From the NCBI GenBank assembly GCA_948144175.1, contig CANXME010001990.1, positions 2,232,001 through 2,296,000 on the forward strand: a DNA stretch of 64,000 nucleotides. Reading direction: 5' to 3'. Shown here in pieces: positions 53,673-64,000 of this stretch. Position 1 is the first letter of the stretch, and each line of letters starts with the position of its first letter. The notes under the pieces are model-generated. The model had not been told where the DNA came from and searched no databases. It saw only the letters and a program-made list of their open reading frames with translations. The translations under genes were made by a program, and so were the position numbers. Origin of the DNA: Closterium sp. NIES-65 (taxonomy: Eukaryota; Streptophyta; Zygnematophyceae; Desmidiales; Closteriaceae).

Positions 53673-55853
53673 TAGAAGACCGGCCGAGCACAAGTCATCA
53701 GGTACATGAGGCAGCCCACAAGCTCTGCGTAGGGGCCATTAGACTCAAAGGGCTCGTCGGGAAAAGGGCCTGTGAGTCGGTGGTTAACAGCAAGAGGAAT
53801 GGGCTGTGTGGTGGAGAACTGAAACCCGAACCGCCAAAAGACCTGCTACACCATGCGTGATTGAGTCAGTGTGATGGTGCGAGCGGCTGTGTCCCTGGTG
53901 ATCTGCAGGCCAAGGTAGCGCTGCAGTTCACCGAGGTCAGTGCACTTGTGTCTCTTCTGCAATTCAGATTTCACCTCAGTCGGAGCTGCCCTGTCTGCTG
54001 TAGCAAAGACCAAGTCGTCGACGTACACTAGTATAAGGAAAGGAGTGGAACAAGTGCGAGCAAACAGCGACGGGTTGGCAGAGGAAGGACGAAACCCAAG
54101 TTCACAAAGCGTGGAGCGAAGAGTGTTGTGCCACTCACAGGGCGACTAGCGGAGACTGTAGACTGGCAGCCTTAGGCTCCAGTGGGCCCAAGGTGGGAAG
54201 GTATCAGTTAAGCCAGGAGGACGGCGCAGCCAGATCTCCTCGTGTAGGCGGCCTTGGAGAAAAGCAGTGGATAAGTCGAAGGAGTGCAGCTCGTAGTCTC
54301 GTTGTGTTGCTATGTGCAGTGCAATAACACCCGAAGAGTAGTCATCTTCGGGGTAGGGGCGAAGGTCTGGAAGAAGTCAACTCCCTCACGCTGACTGCAA
54401 CCCCTAGCCACGTAGCACACCTTGAACACATGCGGTGATCCACGCGGCCGCTTCACCTTGAAGAGCCACATGCCATCAGCAATGTTCGCCATGGGAGGGG
54501 GAACTGCGTCGACGTAAGTGCTTGTGGATCTCCAAGACGCTAACTCTCAGTCCATAGCCGCTTTCCACTGAGAGGCCCAATCCCCTGACACTACCTCACG
54601 GTACGTGCGAGGTGTCCCTATGTCAAGGGCGTCGGGGTCTCCCTCAAGGGAAAGCAGCATGGCGCAAATAGAGGGGTAAGCGGCTGCTAAGAGCTCCAGC
54701 TCAAACTGCCTGTCCTCTAGGACGTCACAGCCAAGGGCAAACTCACCCCCGACGGACAGAGGACAGGGAGATGGAGTAGCCACCACACGCGTGGCGTAGT
54801 CAAGACGGTGGGTGGAAGCAAAATCAGCGACAGCGTTAGTAAGGGCCGAGACAGACGACGGAGAGGCACGACGGTTGGTGACAAGAGTGGCAAGAACACG
54901 AGAGACAACTGTAGTAGTAAGTGATAGGGTGAGTGGAAACGGTGAAAGACGACTCAGGAGGTGAGGGGAGAACAGACACAGGCGGAGAATGACGAGGACT
55001 AAAACGAAACAAGACAGTGCGGAGGTCAGCAAGAGGAGACGAGGGCTGAGCACGCGGGGAACAATGACTGGTCCAGTCGTGCGGGACAACAGGAGAAGAC
55101 GACTGTAGCTGTGAGGAGAGAAATCAGGGGGAGCCGAGACCGGAGGAGGAAACGTAGGACCATATGCAGTAGGAGATTAGGGGTGGACAGGAGGAAAGGA
55201 AGGAAGACCAAGGGCCCGAAGGCCACTCATTGGAGGAAACAGCTGCTGCAGCGGCGGCTGCTGCTGGTGCTGGTGGTGGTCCAACTGCTGCAGCTCCCGC
55301 CTTTCCTGCTCCTCACGCTCAAGAGCCTGGAGACGTGTGTTGTAGCGATGGGGAGGCGCAGTGAGCGCCACAGTAGTCGTGTCTCCATCTCCTGTCTCCT
55401 CAGTACAAGCTCCGACAGCGCCATCAACTCCTTCTCCAGTACCATCAGAACTTGCACCACCGGTGCCAGAACCTCTAGCTCCAGACTCCCAAACTAACGC
55501 CACCAGCGCCAGCACCTCCAGCTCCACCACCCCCAGAACTAGCGCCACGAGCGCGAGCACCTCCAGCTCCAACACCCCCAGAACTAGCACCTCCAGGGCC
55601 AGCACCTCCAGCTCTAGCACCCCCAAAACTAGTGCCACCAACGCCAGCACCTCCAGCTCCAGCACCCCCAGAACTAGCACCTCCAGCTCCAACACCTCTC
55701 GATCGAGCGCCCCCAGACTGAGTACCGCCAGTAGCAGTACCTCCAGCTCCAACACCAACCGAATCCACAGTAACATGTCGCAGAAGTGCCCTGCCACCGA
55801 CGCGGCCCCTCCCCGCCTTTGACGCGGCCGCACCCTGCTGCCGACGCTGCCCT
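53673..55853 (-). mobile_element. E9 copia fragment, duplicated copy
   Basis: Second copy of 42874-45054 with one noticed base difference, near 55164. Same parts: RT, stretch before RT and linker repeats on the minus strand. Broken. Confidence 0.85.
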
Positions 55854-58800
55854 TGAGGAAAGTGGAACGAGAATGAATGACTAAGGAATGGAAGTGATAC
55901 AAATATGCAACCCTAGAAATGTGTACCCCATATAGGCTACCCCACTATAGCCTACACAATATTATAATTTGACACACCCCCATAGGCAAAGTGGGGGAGA
56001 ACAAGGGGTCACAAGACCAGTCAAGCAAAGCAGACAAAGCTCAGGGTGGATCACAACGTCACCACACAGTCCGAGCACAAGGTCAAGGCCACAAGGCCAG
56101 TTCACATGCAGGAATACACACATATATATAAAAGGCTAAACAAGCAAGAGCAGGTATATATATATGTAAGAGTACAAGCAAGGTCAAGAGATGAGCAAGT
56201 GAGGCAAGACAGGCACAAGACCTAGCTGAGTGCAGAAGCCCTGATGATCACAAGGCGGAAGTGCCTTGGTGAAAACATCAGCAGTGTTGGCCTCAAAGGC
56301 CACGTACGCAAGTCGCAACTAACCACGCTGCTGCAACTCACGAGCAAGAAAGTAGCGGAGAGCAATGTGCTTCGTTCTGTGCTCCAGTTGCTGCTCCCGA
56401 CACAAGGCCAGCATGGCCTTGTTGTCTACGTACAGCACGGGACGAGAACGAGGCGGCTCTCCGAGGTAAGTCAGCAAGTAGGTGAGCCAGCAAAGCTCCT
56501 GTGCAGCCATGGCCCCGGCGTAGATCTCAGCCTCACAACTGGAGCCGAGAACAGAAGACGAGCGAGTAGCCCGCCACGAGATAGAGCCGGAACCAAGACT
56601 GAAGGTGTAACCCTGTGACGACCGCTGCGTAGCCTGGTCGTCAGCCCAAGAAGCGTCCGCATGCCCAGTGAGGACCACTGGACTCCGCCCTCCAAGCACT
56701 AGCCCCATGCCCGACGTACTGCACAAGTAGCGCAACACCCTCTTCGGTGCAGCCATGTGCTCTGGTCTATGTCTCCTAGGAGCAACATAGCGTGCAAGAA
56801 TGCTAAGAGGGTATGCAAGGTCAGGTTGTGTGCAGGTCATCAGGTACATGAGGCAGCCAACAAGCTCTGGGTACGGGCCACTCGACTCTACAGACTCATC
56901 TGAAGGCAGAGCTGAGAGCGAATGGCGAGTAGACAGAGGAGTGGCCTGAGGCAAGGAGTACGTGAAGCCAAAGCGCTGAAGGACCTGCTGCACCATGTGT
57001 GACTGAATCAAGGTAATGGTGCGGCGTGCTCGGTCTCGCGTGATCTGCAAGCCAAGGTAGCTGCGCAGTTCACCCAGGTCTGTGCACGTGTGTCTCTTTC
57101 GCAGCTCGGACTTCACGTGGGCGAGTCCAGCAGTGTCAGCTATGGCAAACTCCAAGTCGTTGACATACACGAGGATGTAGAACGGCGGCAGAGAGGTGTC
57201 GGTACGCAGAAACAACAACGGGTCAGCAATAGAGGGAGCAAACCCAAGAGTCGCAAGCGTAGTCCTCAGTGTGTCGTGCCACTCGTGCGGTGCCTGGCGG
57301 AGACCGTAGACTGGCCGTTGGAGGCTCCACTGGGTGCCAGGAGGGAAAGTCCCAGTGAAGCCACGTGGACGGCGCAGCCAGATCTCCTCGTGCAGGCTAC
57401 CCTTGAGGAAAGCAGTGCTGAAGTCAAGGGAGTGAAGCTCGTAGTCACGCTGAGCGGATATGTGTAGCAGCATCCAGAGAGTGGTCATCTTCGGGGTGGG
57501 AGAGAAGGTCTGAAAGTAGTCAACTCCCTGCCGCTGACTGAAGCCACGAGCCACGTACCGCGCCTTGAAGACAGGCGGAGAGCCCGGCGGCCGCTTCACC
57601 GTGAAAATCCACATGCCACTGACGATGTTCGCCCTAGGAGGGGGAACACTGTCAACGTAGGTGCCTATGGACTTCCAGGAAGCCATCTCTGCATCCATAG
57701 CTGCCTGCCACTAAGAGGAGTAGGGACCCTCTATGGCCTCCGCGTAAGAGCGCGGAGTCGGGATGTCTAGTGCATCCGGGTCTCCCTAAGGGGTAAGCAG
57801 TACGGACGCGAGATGAGGTGAAGCAGCAACCAGAGACTGGAAATCCTCCTGCCTGTCCTCAAGGACGTCTGTGCCAAGAGCACACTCACCCCCGACGGAG
57901 GGAGGACAGACAGACGCAGACTCACCAACAAGACCTGCAGCATAGTCTAGACAACAGCGAGCAGCAAAGTCGACGAGCTCAGCAACAAGACCACACGCAG
58001 CAATGGAATTAAACGAGGGTTCAGTGACAAAAGTAGCAAGGAGACGCGTGGCGGTAGGACTGGCAGCACGAAGAGAGTCCGACTCCGGGTCGGCAAGCGT
58101 AGGAAGAGAGGACTCAAGAGGAGAAGGCAAAGGGACACGCAGAGGAGCAGTCGACAGACGCAGAGACATCCGGTGCGTGCTAGGGACAGGAGGAGGACGC
58201 TGACGCGGACCGCGACCACTAGCGCGAGCAGCACGAACAGGCGACGCGGGACCAGACGCAGAGTCACGACGCTCAGCAAGACCTCCAGTAGGACCAGTGT
58301 AAGGAGAGGACAGGCGGTGGACACCCTATAGGAGGAGAAGGACCAAGAACCTACTGAAGGAGCGGAACGAAGTACGGCCGAGGCCGCGCGGCGACTCTAG
58401 ACACAGCGGGGACAGCACCAGTTTCTCAGCGGCAGCACCAGCACCAACAACACCTCCAGCTGCAGGACCTCCAGCAGTACCAGCAACACCCGCAGCAGGA
58501 CTACCGCCAGGACTGACAGCAGTAGCCTAAGCGCCAACACCCTCAGCAGCTCCAGCTCCAGTCGTACCTGCAGGCCCAACAGCTCCAGCACTCCCAGGAC
58601 GAGCACCTCCGGGACCGGCGGCACCAGCACCCTCAGCGGCCGAAGAAGCTCCAGCTCCAGCAGTACGCCTCCAGCGCTGGGCAAACCACTCGCGCAACTC
58701 TTGTCGAAAGAGTGCCTCCCGCCAAGACGAAGCACCCGGAGAACCTCCAGGCCCAGCACCGCTAGACGCCACACGCGCAGGTCCAGCGGCCGCTGGCTCC

Positions 58801-59471
58801 GCACCACTAGGCTCACTAGCTCCAGACGCAGCACCCCTAGGCTCAGCAGCTCCTGACGTAGCACTCCCAGGCTCAGCACCCCCAGTCGCAGTACCCCCAG
58901 GCTCAGCACCCCCAGGCGTAGCACCCCCAGGCTCAGCACCCGCAGTCGCAGCACCCCCAGACTCAGCACCCCCAGGCTCAGCACTCACGCGCGCAGCACC
59001 CCCAGAGTCGGCACCCCCAGGCTCAGCACCCGCAGCAGTACCAGAGTCACCAGCAACCTCGACCGGCTCGACTGCGTCTACCTGGGACACACCTGAAGGG
59101 GCAGGACCCTGAGGGGGGAGGGGGTCTCTCGGGGGGGGACCTGGCACAAGGAAGTGCAGAGGCGGGGGGAGGGACGGAGTGCGGTAGGATAAGAGGCGGT
59201 AGTAGGGGACTGACTCGTCGAACGTGACGTCCTGGGAGGACAGAACACGACGAGAGGTGGGGTGGTAGAGCTGCCACCCAGGGGCGTCAGGGGGGAAGCC
59301 AAGGAAGACACAGGGAGCAGCACGAGGGGACAGCTTGTCCGCAGACAAGTCGCGAACAAACGCCCGAGATCCCCAGACACGGAACGCAGATGCATCGCCG
59401 ACCTTCCCCGTCCACAGCAAGGCTGGGGAGGTCTCCGGCCTGGAGACCCAGGGGTGAAGGTTGATCTGATG
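55854..59471 (-). mobile_element. E10 copia element, duplicated copy
   Basis: Second copy of 45055-48702: 3' LTR at 55854-55974, RT plus RNase H at 56319-57698, linker and integrase C-terminal part up to 59471. It is shorter by 30 bp in the linker repeat array. Broken in the same way as the first copy. Confidence 0.85.
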
Positions 59472-61372
59472 TGCTCGTGCATCTCCTGCTCTAGGTGCTG
59501 GTGAGGCTGCTGCTCTAGGTGCTCTTGCGTCTCTTGCTCTAGGTGCTGGTGAGGCTGCTGCTCTAGGTGCTAGTGCGTCTCCTGCTCTGGGTGCTGGTGA
59601 GGCTGCTGCTCCAGGTGCTGGTGAGTCTGCTCTCTCAGGTACTGCGCTTGCTGAGGCCTTGTACACCTTCACTCAGGCGCTTCCTGCTCCTTCTTTCGCG
59701 ACAACACCACCCTCACGCCGCTCAGCCGGCCGGTTCCAGTCTCCCTGGCAGACCCCTCAGGGGGTCCAGTCCTTGCGCACTCCCCCACGGTCTTGCCGTG
59801 TCTAGCGGTCCCGTCTGGCTCCCTGTCAGGTCTTCACCTCCCCTCGTTCTCTACAAACTTGGTGAGTGGTGCTGACCTCCACGACCAGTGGGTTGACCAG
59901 TTCACTCTTGGAGGTCAGCGCGTGACCCACTGTACGTGCTCCCAGACGGGCCGGGCACCTGGCCACGTTTACCCGTGCGCGTGGCTCGAGTTTGTACACA
60001 CTGACTACTGTGTCGCCTCTGGTCGCTGCGTCTGCGTCTTCGTCAGGTCAGCTAGTGGCCCCCTGCTCGTGTCGCGCTTTGTCGCACCAGACTCTCCTTT
60101 GGCACCACCGTCTTGGTCACCCCTTGGTGCAGCGCCTTCATAGCATGCATCGCCGAGTCCTTGTCTCTGGTCTTCCCAGGGTTCTCCCTCCCCTCCCACC
60201 CTCGCTTGCTCCTCCCTGTCTTCCCTGTGTCAAGGGGCAGTAGCGCGCTGCTCCTCACTCCTCCTCGTTCCCTCCCACAGAGGCTCCCATGCAGACTCTC
60301 CACCTGGACGTGTGGGGCCCAGCCCGCGTCTGTGGACAGGGCCACGAGCGGTACTTCCTGCTGGTCGTCCACGACTACACGCGTTACACCACGGTCTTCC
60401 CCTTGCAACGCAAGGGGGAGGTCCCTGATGTTTTTATCCCTTGGATCTGCGCTGTTCGTCTCCAGCTCCGCGAGCGGTTCCAGTCGGACTTTCCTGTCCT
60501 GCGTCTGCACTCTGACAGAGGCGGTGAGTTCTCCTCAGACCTCTTGGCAGCCTTCTGTGCAGAGCATGGCATCCGCCAGACGTTCACGCTTCCGGCCTCT
60601 TTGTAGCAGAATGGGGTTGCTGAGCGCTGCATTGGCTTAGTCGCTCATACCTCCATGATCCATGCAGCTGCCCCCCATTTTCTGTGGCCGTTTGCTGTCC
60701 GGTACGCCGCGCATCAGCTCAACCTCTGGCCCCGTGTCTCCTTGTTGGAGACCTCGCCCACATTGGTGTGGACGGGGAAGTTTGGTGATGTCTCGCATTT
60801 CCGGGTCTGGGGTGCTCGTGCCTTTGTTCGCGATACCACCACGGACAAGCTCTCTGCATGCGCTATTCCCTATGTCTTCCTTGGCTTTGTCCCTGACGCG
60901 CCTAGTTTGTTGTTCAAGATCCGTCAATTTGAGAGCTTACGACGAACACATTGCTCAACTAAACGCAAATCCGCTCAGAAGGATTGTGCGCCTTAGCCTT
61001 AGGTACCATCTCCAAGTTGATTCAGTCGTTAAGATGGTCTAGAGAGTGAGAACCGAGTAAAAACGTCCAGCAGCCTCATGACTAGAATGGTAGAGGAAGT
61101 ACAAGCATGTAGACATGGAAAGTTGGAGTTGGGGACTCCAAGAGAACCATGAGAGGGAAGGGGTTCTCCAAGAGCTAGAAAAGGATGGTAGGAACCTTCC
61201 TAGTGGTCGCGGTTCGCGTCAGCGTCCTCCTCCTGTCCCTGGCACGCACCGGATGTCTCTGCGTCCGTCCACTGCTCCTCTGCGTGCCCCTTTGCCTTCT
61301 CCTCCTGAGTCCTCTCTTCCTGCTCTTGCCGACCCGGAGTCGGACTCTCTTTGTGCTGCCAGTCCTACTGTC
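59472..61372 (+). mobile_element. E11 first part, duplicated copy
   Basis: Second copy of 48703-50603: protease and integrase, the gamma LTR fragment (60918-61203) and the beginning of the linker. It stops matching copy 1 after CCTACTGTC at 61372. Broken. Confidence 0.85.
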
Positions 61373-61743
61373 TCCGCCTTTGTTCGTGTGTGCCTCTCTC
61401 CTCACAGCAGTTGCAGGACTGGTAGGGTCGCCGTCAGGGTCGCGCTTCTAGAGCTCGGGGCTCTGCCGCAGGAGGTACTTCTGCTGACGTCACTAGAACT
61501 GGGAGTGGTGCTGGTCTCGGAGGTGCTTGTACTGGAGGTACTGGAGCTGCTGGGGCTGGAGGTGCTGAGCCTGAGGGTGCTAATGCTGGAGACTCTGGGT
61601 CTGGGGGTGCCGCTGCTGGTGGAGCTGGTCCTGGAGGAGCTGGCGCTGAGGAATCTGGAGCTGCTAGAGGTGCAGGAGCTGGAGCTGCTGGGGGTGCTGT
61701 AGCTGCTGGTGCTTGTGGCACTGCTCAACCACCGTCTGACTCT

Positions 61744-62300
61744 ATGCTTCGCCAGGTTCTTAGTCTCCCTTCGTCTACTCGTCTTTTGTTACAGCCTGGC
61801 TCACCGGTGCCTGGTCCTTCTTCTTACACTAAGCAGACAGGGGGTCTTACTGAGCGTCGTGAGCCTGCGTCACGTCCTGTCTCGCCTATCCTTTCTGGTC
61901 GTTCTGGTCGTTGTGTTCCTCGTTTGCGTCAGCCGGCTGTCCCCGGCACCCACCTCGTAGTCTGTCGTCCTTTCTCTCCTCCGCAGCGTGTTCCCCTACT
62001 GTCCCCTCCAGCGTCTTCTCTGGCTACCATTCCTGAGCCTGAGTCTGACCGCACCTGTGCTGCTCACCCTACTATCACGCGTCTGCTAGCCACAGTTGTC
62101 ACTGACCCGTCGTTTGAGTCTGCTGCTCCGTCTGCATTAGTTGCTGAGCTTGTTGACTTTGCAACTGCTTGTCGCCTGGACTGCGCCGCTAGTCTTGTTG
62201 CTGAGTCTGAAACTGTCTGTCCTCCGTCCGTCGGGGGTGAGTGTGCTCTTGGCACGGACGTGTCTTGCAGCCGCTGCGCCTCATCTTGTGTCCATGCCGA
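61744..62300 (+). pseudogene. E12 linker-to-RT stretch
   Basis: Frame with LTERREPASRPVSP, TITRLLATVVTDPSFESAAPSA and PPSVGGECALGTDV, the semi-conserved region that precedes RT in every beta element of this window. Confidence 0.8.
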
Positions 62301-62399
62301 TTGCACCTGAGGGAGACCCGGATGCTCCAGACATCCCGACCCCGCGCTCTTTCGCTGAGGCGATCGCGGGTGAGTACTCTTCTTAGTGGCAGACAGCCA

Positions 62400-63871
62400 T
62401 GGACGCAGAGATGGCATCCTAGAAGTTCACACGCACTTACGTTGACGAGGTTCCCCCTCCTAGGGTGAACATCGTCTGTGGCATGTGGATTTTCAGGGTG
62501 AAGCGGCCGCCAGGTTCTCCGCCTGTCTTCAAGGCTCGTTACGTGGCTCGAGGTATCAATCACCGAGAGGGAGTTGACTTCTTCCAGACCTTCTCCCCCA
62601 CCCTGAAGATGACCACTCTTTGGCTACTGCTGCACGTTGCGGCTCAGCGTGACTACGAGCTGCACTCTCTTGACTTCAGCACAGCTTTCTTACAGGGCAG
62701 CCTGCACAAGGAGATTTGGCTGCGCCGCCCTCCTGGCTTCACTGGGTTGTTCCCTCCTGGTATCCAGTGGAGCCTCCGGCGGCCGGTCTACAGTCTTCGC
62801 CAGGCGCCACGTGAGTGGCACGACACACTGAGGACGACACTTGCTGCTCTTGGGTTTGCTCCGTCGACTGCTGACCCGTCGCTGTTTCCGCGCACCGACA
62901 CTTTGGTGCCGCCGTTCTACATCCTCGTGTACGTCGAAGACTTGGTATTTGCCACTGCTGACACTAAGGCTCTCGCCCTTGTGAAGTCGGAGCTGCAGAA
63001 GAGACACACGTGCACAGACCTGGGCGAGATGTGCAGCTATGGCTTGTAGATCACTTGGGACAGAGCACGCCGCACCATCACACTGACTCAGTCACACATG
63101 GTGCAGCAGGTTCTTCAGCGCTTCGGCTTCACCTAGTCCTCGCCACAGCACACTCCTCTGGCTACAGTTCACTCTCTCTCAGCTCCACCTTCGGACGAGT
63201 CCGTCGAACCGAGTGGTCCTTACCCAGAGTTACTGGGCTGCCTCATGTACCTGATGACCTGCACTCGTCCTGGCCTGGCGTACCCTCTTGGCCTTCTGGC
63301 TCGCTACATGGCTCCTGGTCGGCACCGAAAGGTGCACATGGATGCTGCTAAGAGGGTACTGCGCTACTTGTGCAGTACAAGGGGCATGGGGCTCGTGCTT
63401 GGAGGGCGGAGCCCACCTGTCCTCACTGGGCACTCGGACGCTTCTTGGGTTGACGACCTAGCTACGCAGCGGTCGTCACAAGGTTACACCTTCAGCCTTG
63501 GCTCTGGCTCTGTTTCTTGGCGGTCTACATGCTCATCCTTTGTTCTTGGCTCTAGTTGTGAGGCAGAGATCTACGCCACAACCATGGCTGCATAGGAGTT
63601 ACGCTGGCTCACCTACCTGCTGACCGACTTGGGAGAGCGGCCTCGTTCTCCTCCAGTGCTGTACGTCGACAACAAGGCCGCCATTGCCTTGTGTCAGGAG
63701 CACAGACTGGAGCACAGAACGAAGCACATTACTCTGCGTTGCTTCCTTGCTCGAGAGTTGCAGCAGCGTGGTCAGCTTCGCCTTGCTCACGTGGCGACTC
63801 GGGCCAACTCTGCTAATATATTCACCAGGCACTTCCGTCTGGTGATCATCAGCGTTTTTGTACTTTGTTAG
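62400..63871 (+). pseudogene. pol: E12 RT and RNase H remnant
   Basis: RT is in 62465-63049 (CGMWIFRVKRPPGSPPVF, LHSLDFSTAFLQGSLHKEIW, FYILVYVEDLVFATAD at the YxDD position). RNase H is in 63245-63871 (LTGHSDASWVDDLATQRSSQ, CEAEIYATTMAA, YVDNKAAIALCQEH). Broken in several places. Confidence 0.85.
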
Positions 63872-64000
63872 GCCTTGTGCCCACGTTTTCTCACTTGCTG
63901 TAGACTTTGCCTGTACTGTGATCTATATATATTCCTGCATGCTTGCTCTGCTAGGTAGAGATCACTGTACTGCCGTTGTTGCATATATACCTTTGCTTGT
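63872..64000 (+). other. E12 3' non-coding start
   Basis: No gene. It has TATATATATT and similar AT stretches as in the 3' ends of E6 and E11. The window ends before any LTR. Confidence 0.6.

Larger units (their letters stand above)
52779..61372. repeat. Large tandem duplication, copy 2
   Basis: 8594 bp matching 41980-50603. It holds the E2 tail (52810-53672), E9 copy (53673-55853), E10 copy (55854-59471) and E11 copy (59472-61372). One 30-bp block in the linker repeat of E10 (about 48075-48115 in copy 1) is absent here. Confidence 0.95.
61373..64000 (+). mobile_element. E12: broken Ty1/copia element (beta group), runs off the window
   Basis: It begins at the right edge of the duplicated block inside the linker, then shows linker repeats (61500-61700), the stretch before RT, RT and RNase H up to about 63871, and a 3' non-coding end with TATATA stretches. 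The linker start resembles E5 (the reverse strand near 34390-34480), not E6. The 3' LTR is not reached. Broken with about ten breaks. Confidence 0.85.

Noticed and set aside
1-64000. tRNA, rRNA or other RNA genes
   Set aside because: None was recognised by eye; the tRNA-complementary stretches are retroelement primer sites.

Overview
The window is eukaryotic, GC-rich and almost wholly retrotransposon. Introns with GT..AG borders, target-site repeats, nested LTR elements and the absence of bacterial operons all show a eukaryotic nuclear genome. Ty1/copia elements dominate and Ty3/gypsy or LINE parts were not recognised. The codon use and the Ala/Gly/Pro-rich copia linkers remind me of a green-lineage genome, perhaps a streptophyte alga such as Closterium, but that is a guess from memory and not shown by the sequence.

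Only positions 1-2010 look like host sequence: a spliced gene for a secreted protein with a signal peptide, a coiled-coil-like stretch and a probable CHRD-like domain. One of its introns carries a 25-bp minisatellite. An in-frame stop in the CHRD exon makes it a likely pseudogene or mis-sequenced gene.

From 2011 on I read a nest of copia elements, named here E1 to E12. E1 (2011-7544, minus) is followed by a candidate MITE (7545-8069). E2 (8070-42873, plus) is an old copia split by three insertions: E3 (8375-17617, minus, itself hit by the non-autonomous E4 at 8866-11945); E5 (22257-37504, minus, itself hit by E6 in its LTR at 22348-29887 and by E7 at 30336-34381); and E8 (37608-42010, plus). 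Then come E9 (42874-45054, minus), E10 (45055-48702, minus) and E11 (48703-52809, plus). Positions 52779-61372 are an almost identical second copy of 41980-50603, and E12 (61373-64000, plus) runs off the window.

Three coding groups can be told apart. Group alpha (E2, E3) has LTRs of about 450 bp and a classic copia layout. Group beta (E1, E5, E6, E8-E12) has very short LTRs (121-137 bp), a GC-rich tandem-repeat leader before gag, a glycine-run Gag and a repeat-filled linker between integrase and reverse transcriptase. Group gamma (E7) has LTRs of about 766 bp and a CCHC zinc-knuckle Gag. E4 is non-autonomous and looks like a mosaic related to beta.

E6 is the youngest: its two LTRs look identical and it has the longest open pol. 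Every other element is clearly broken. The most unusual large-scale features are the about 99.9% identical tandem duplication with a 10.8-kb period, the roughly 5-kb inverted repeat formed by E3 and E2, and the mosaic E4.
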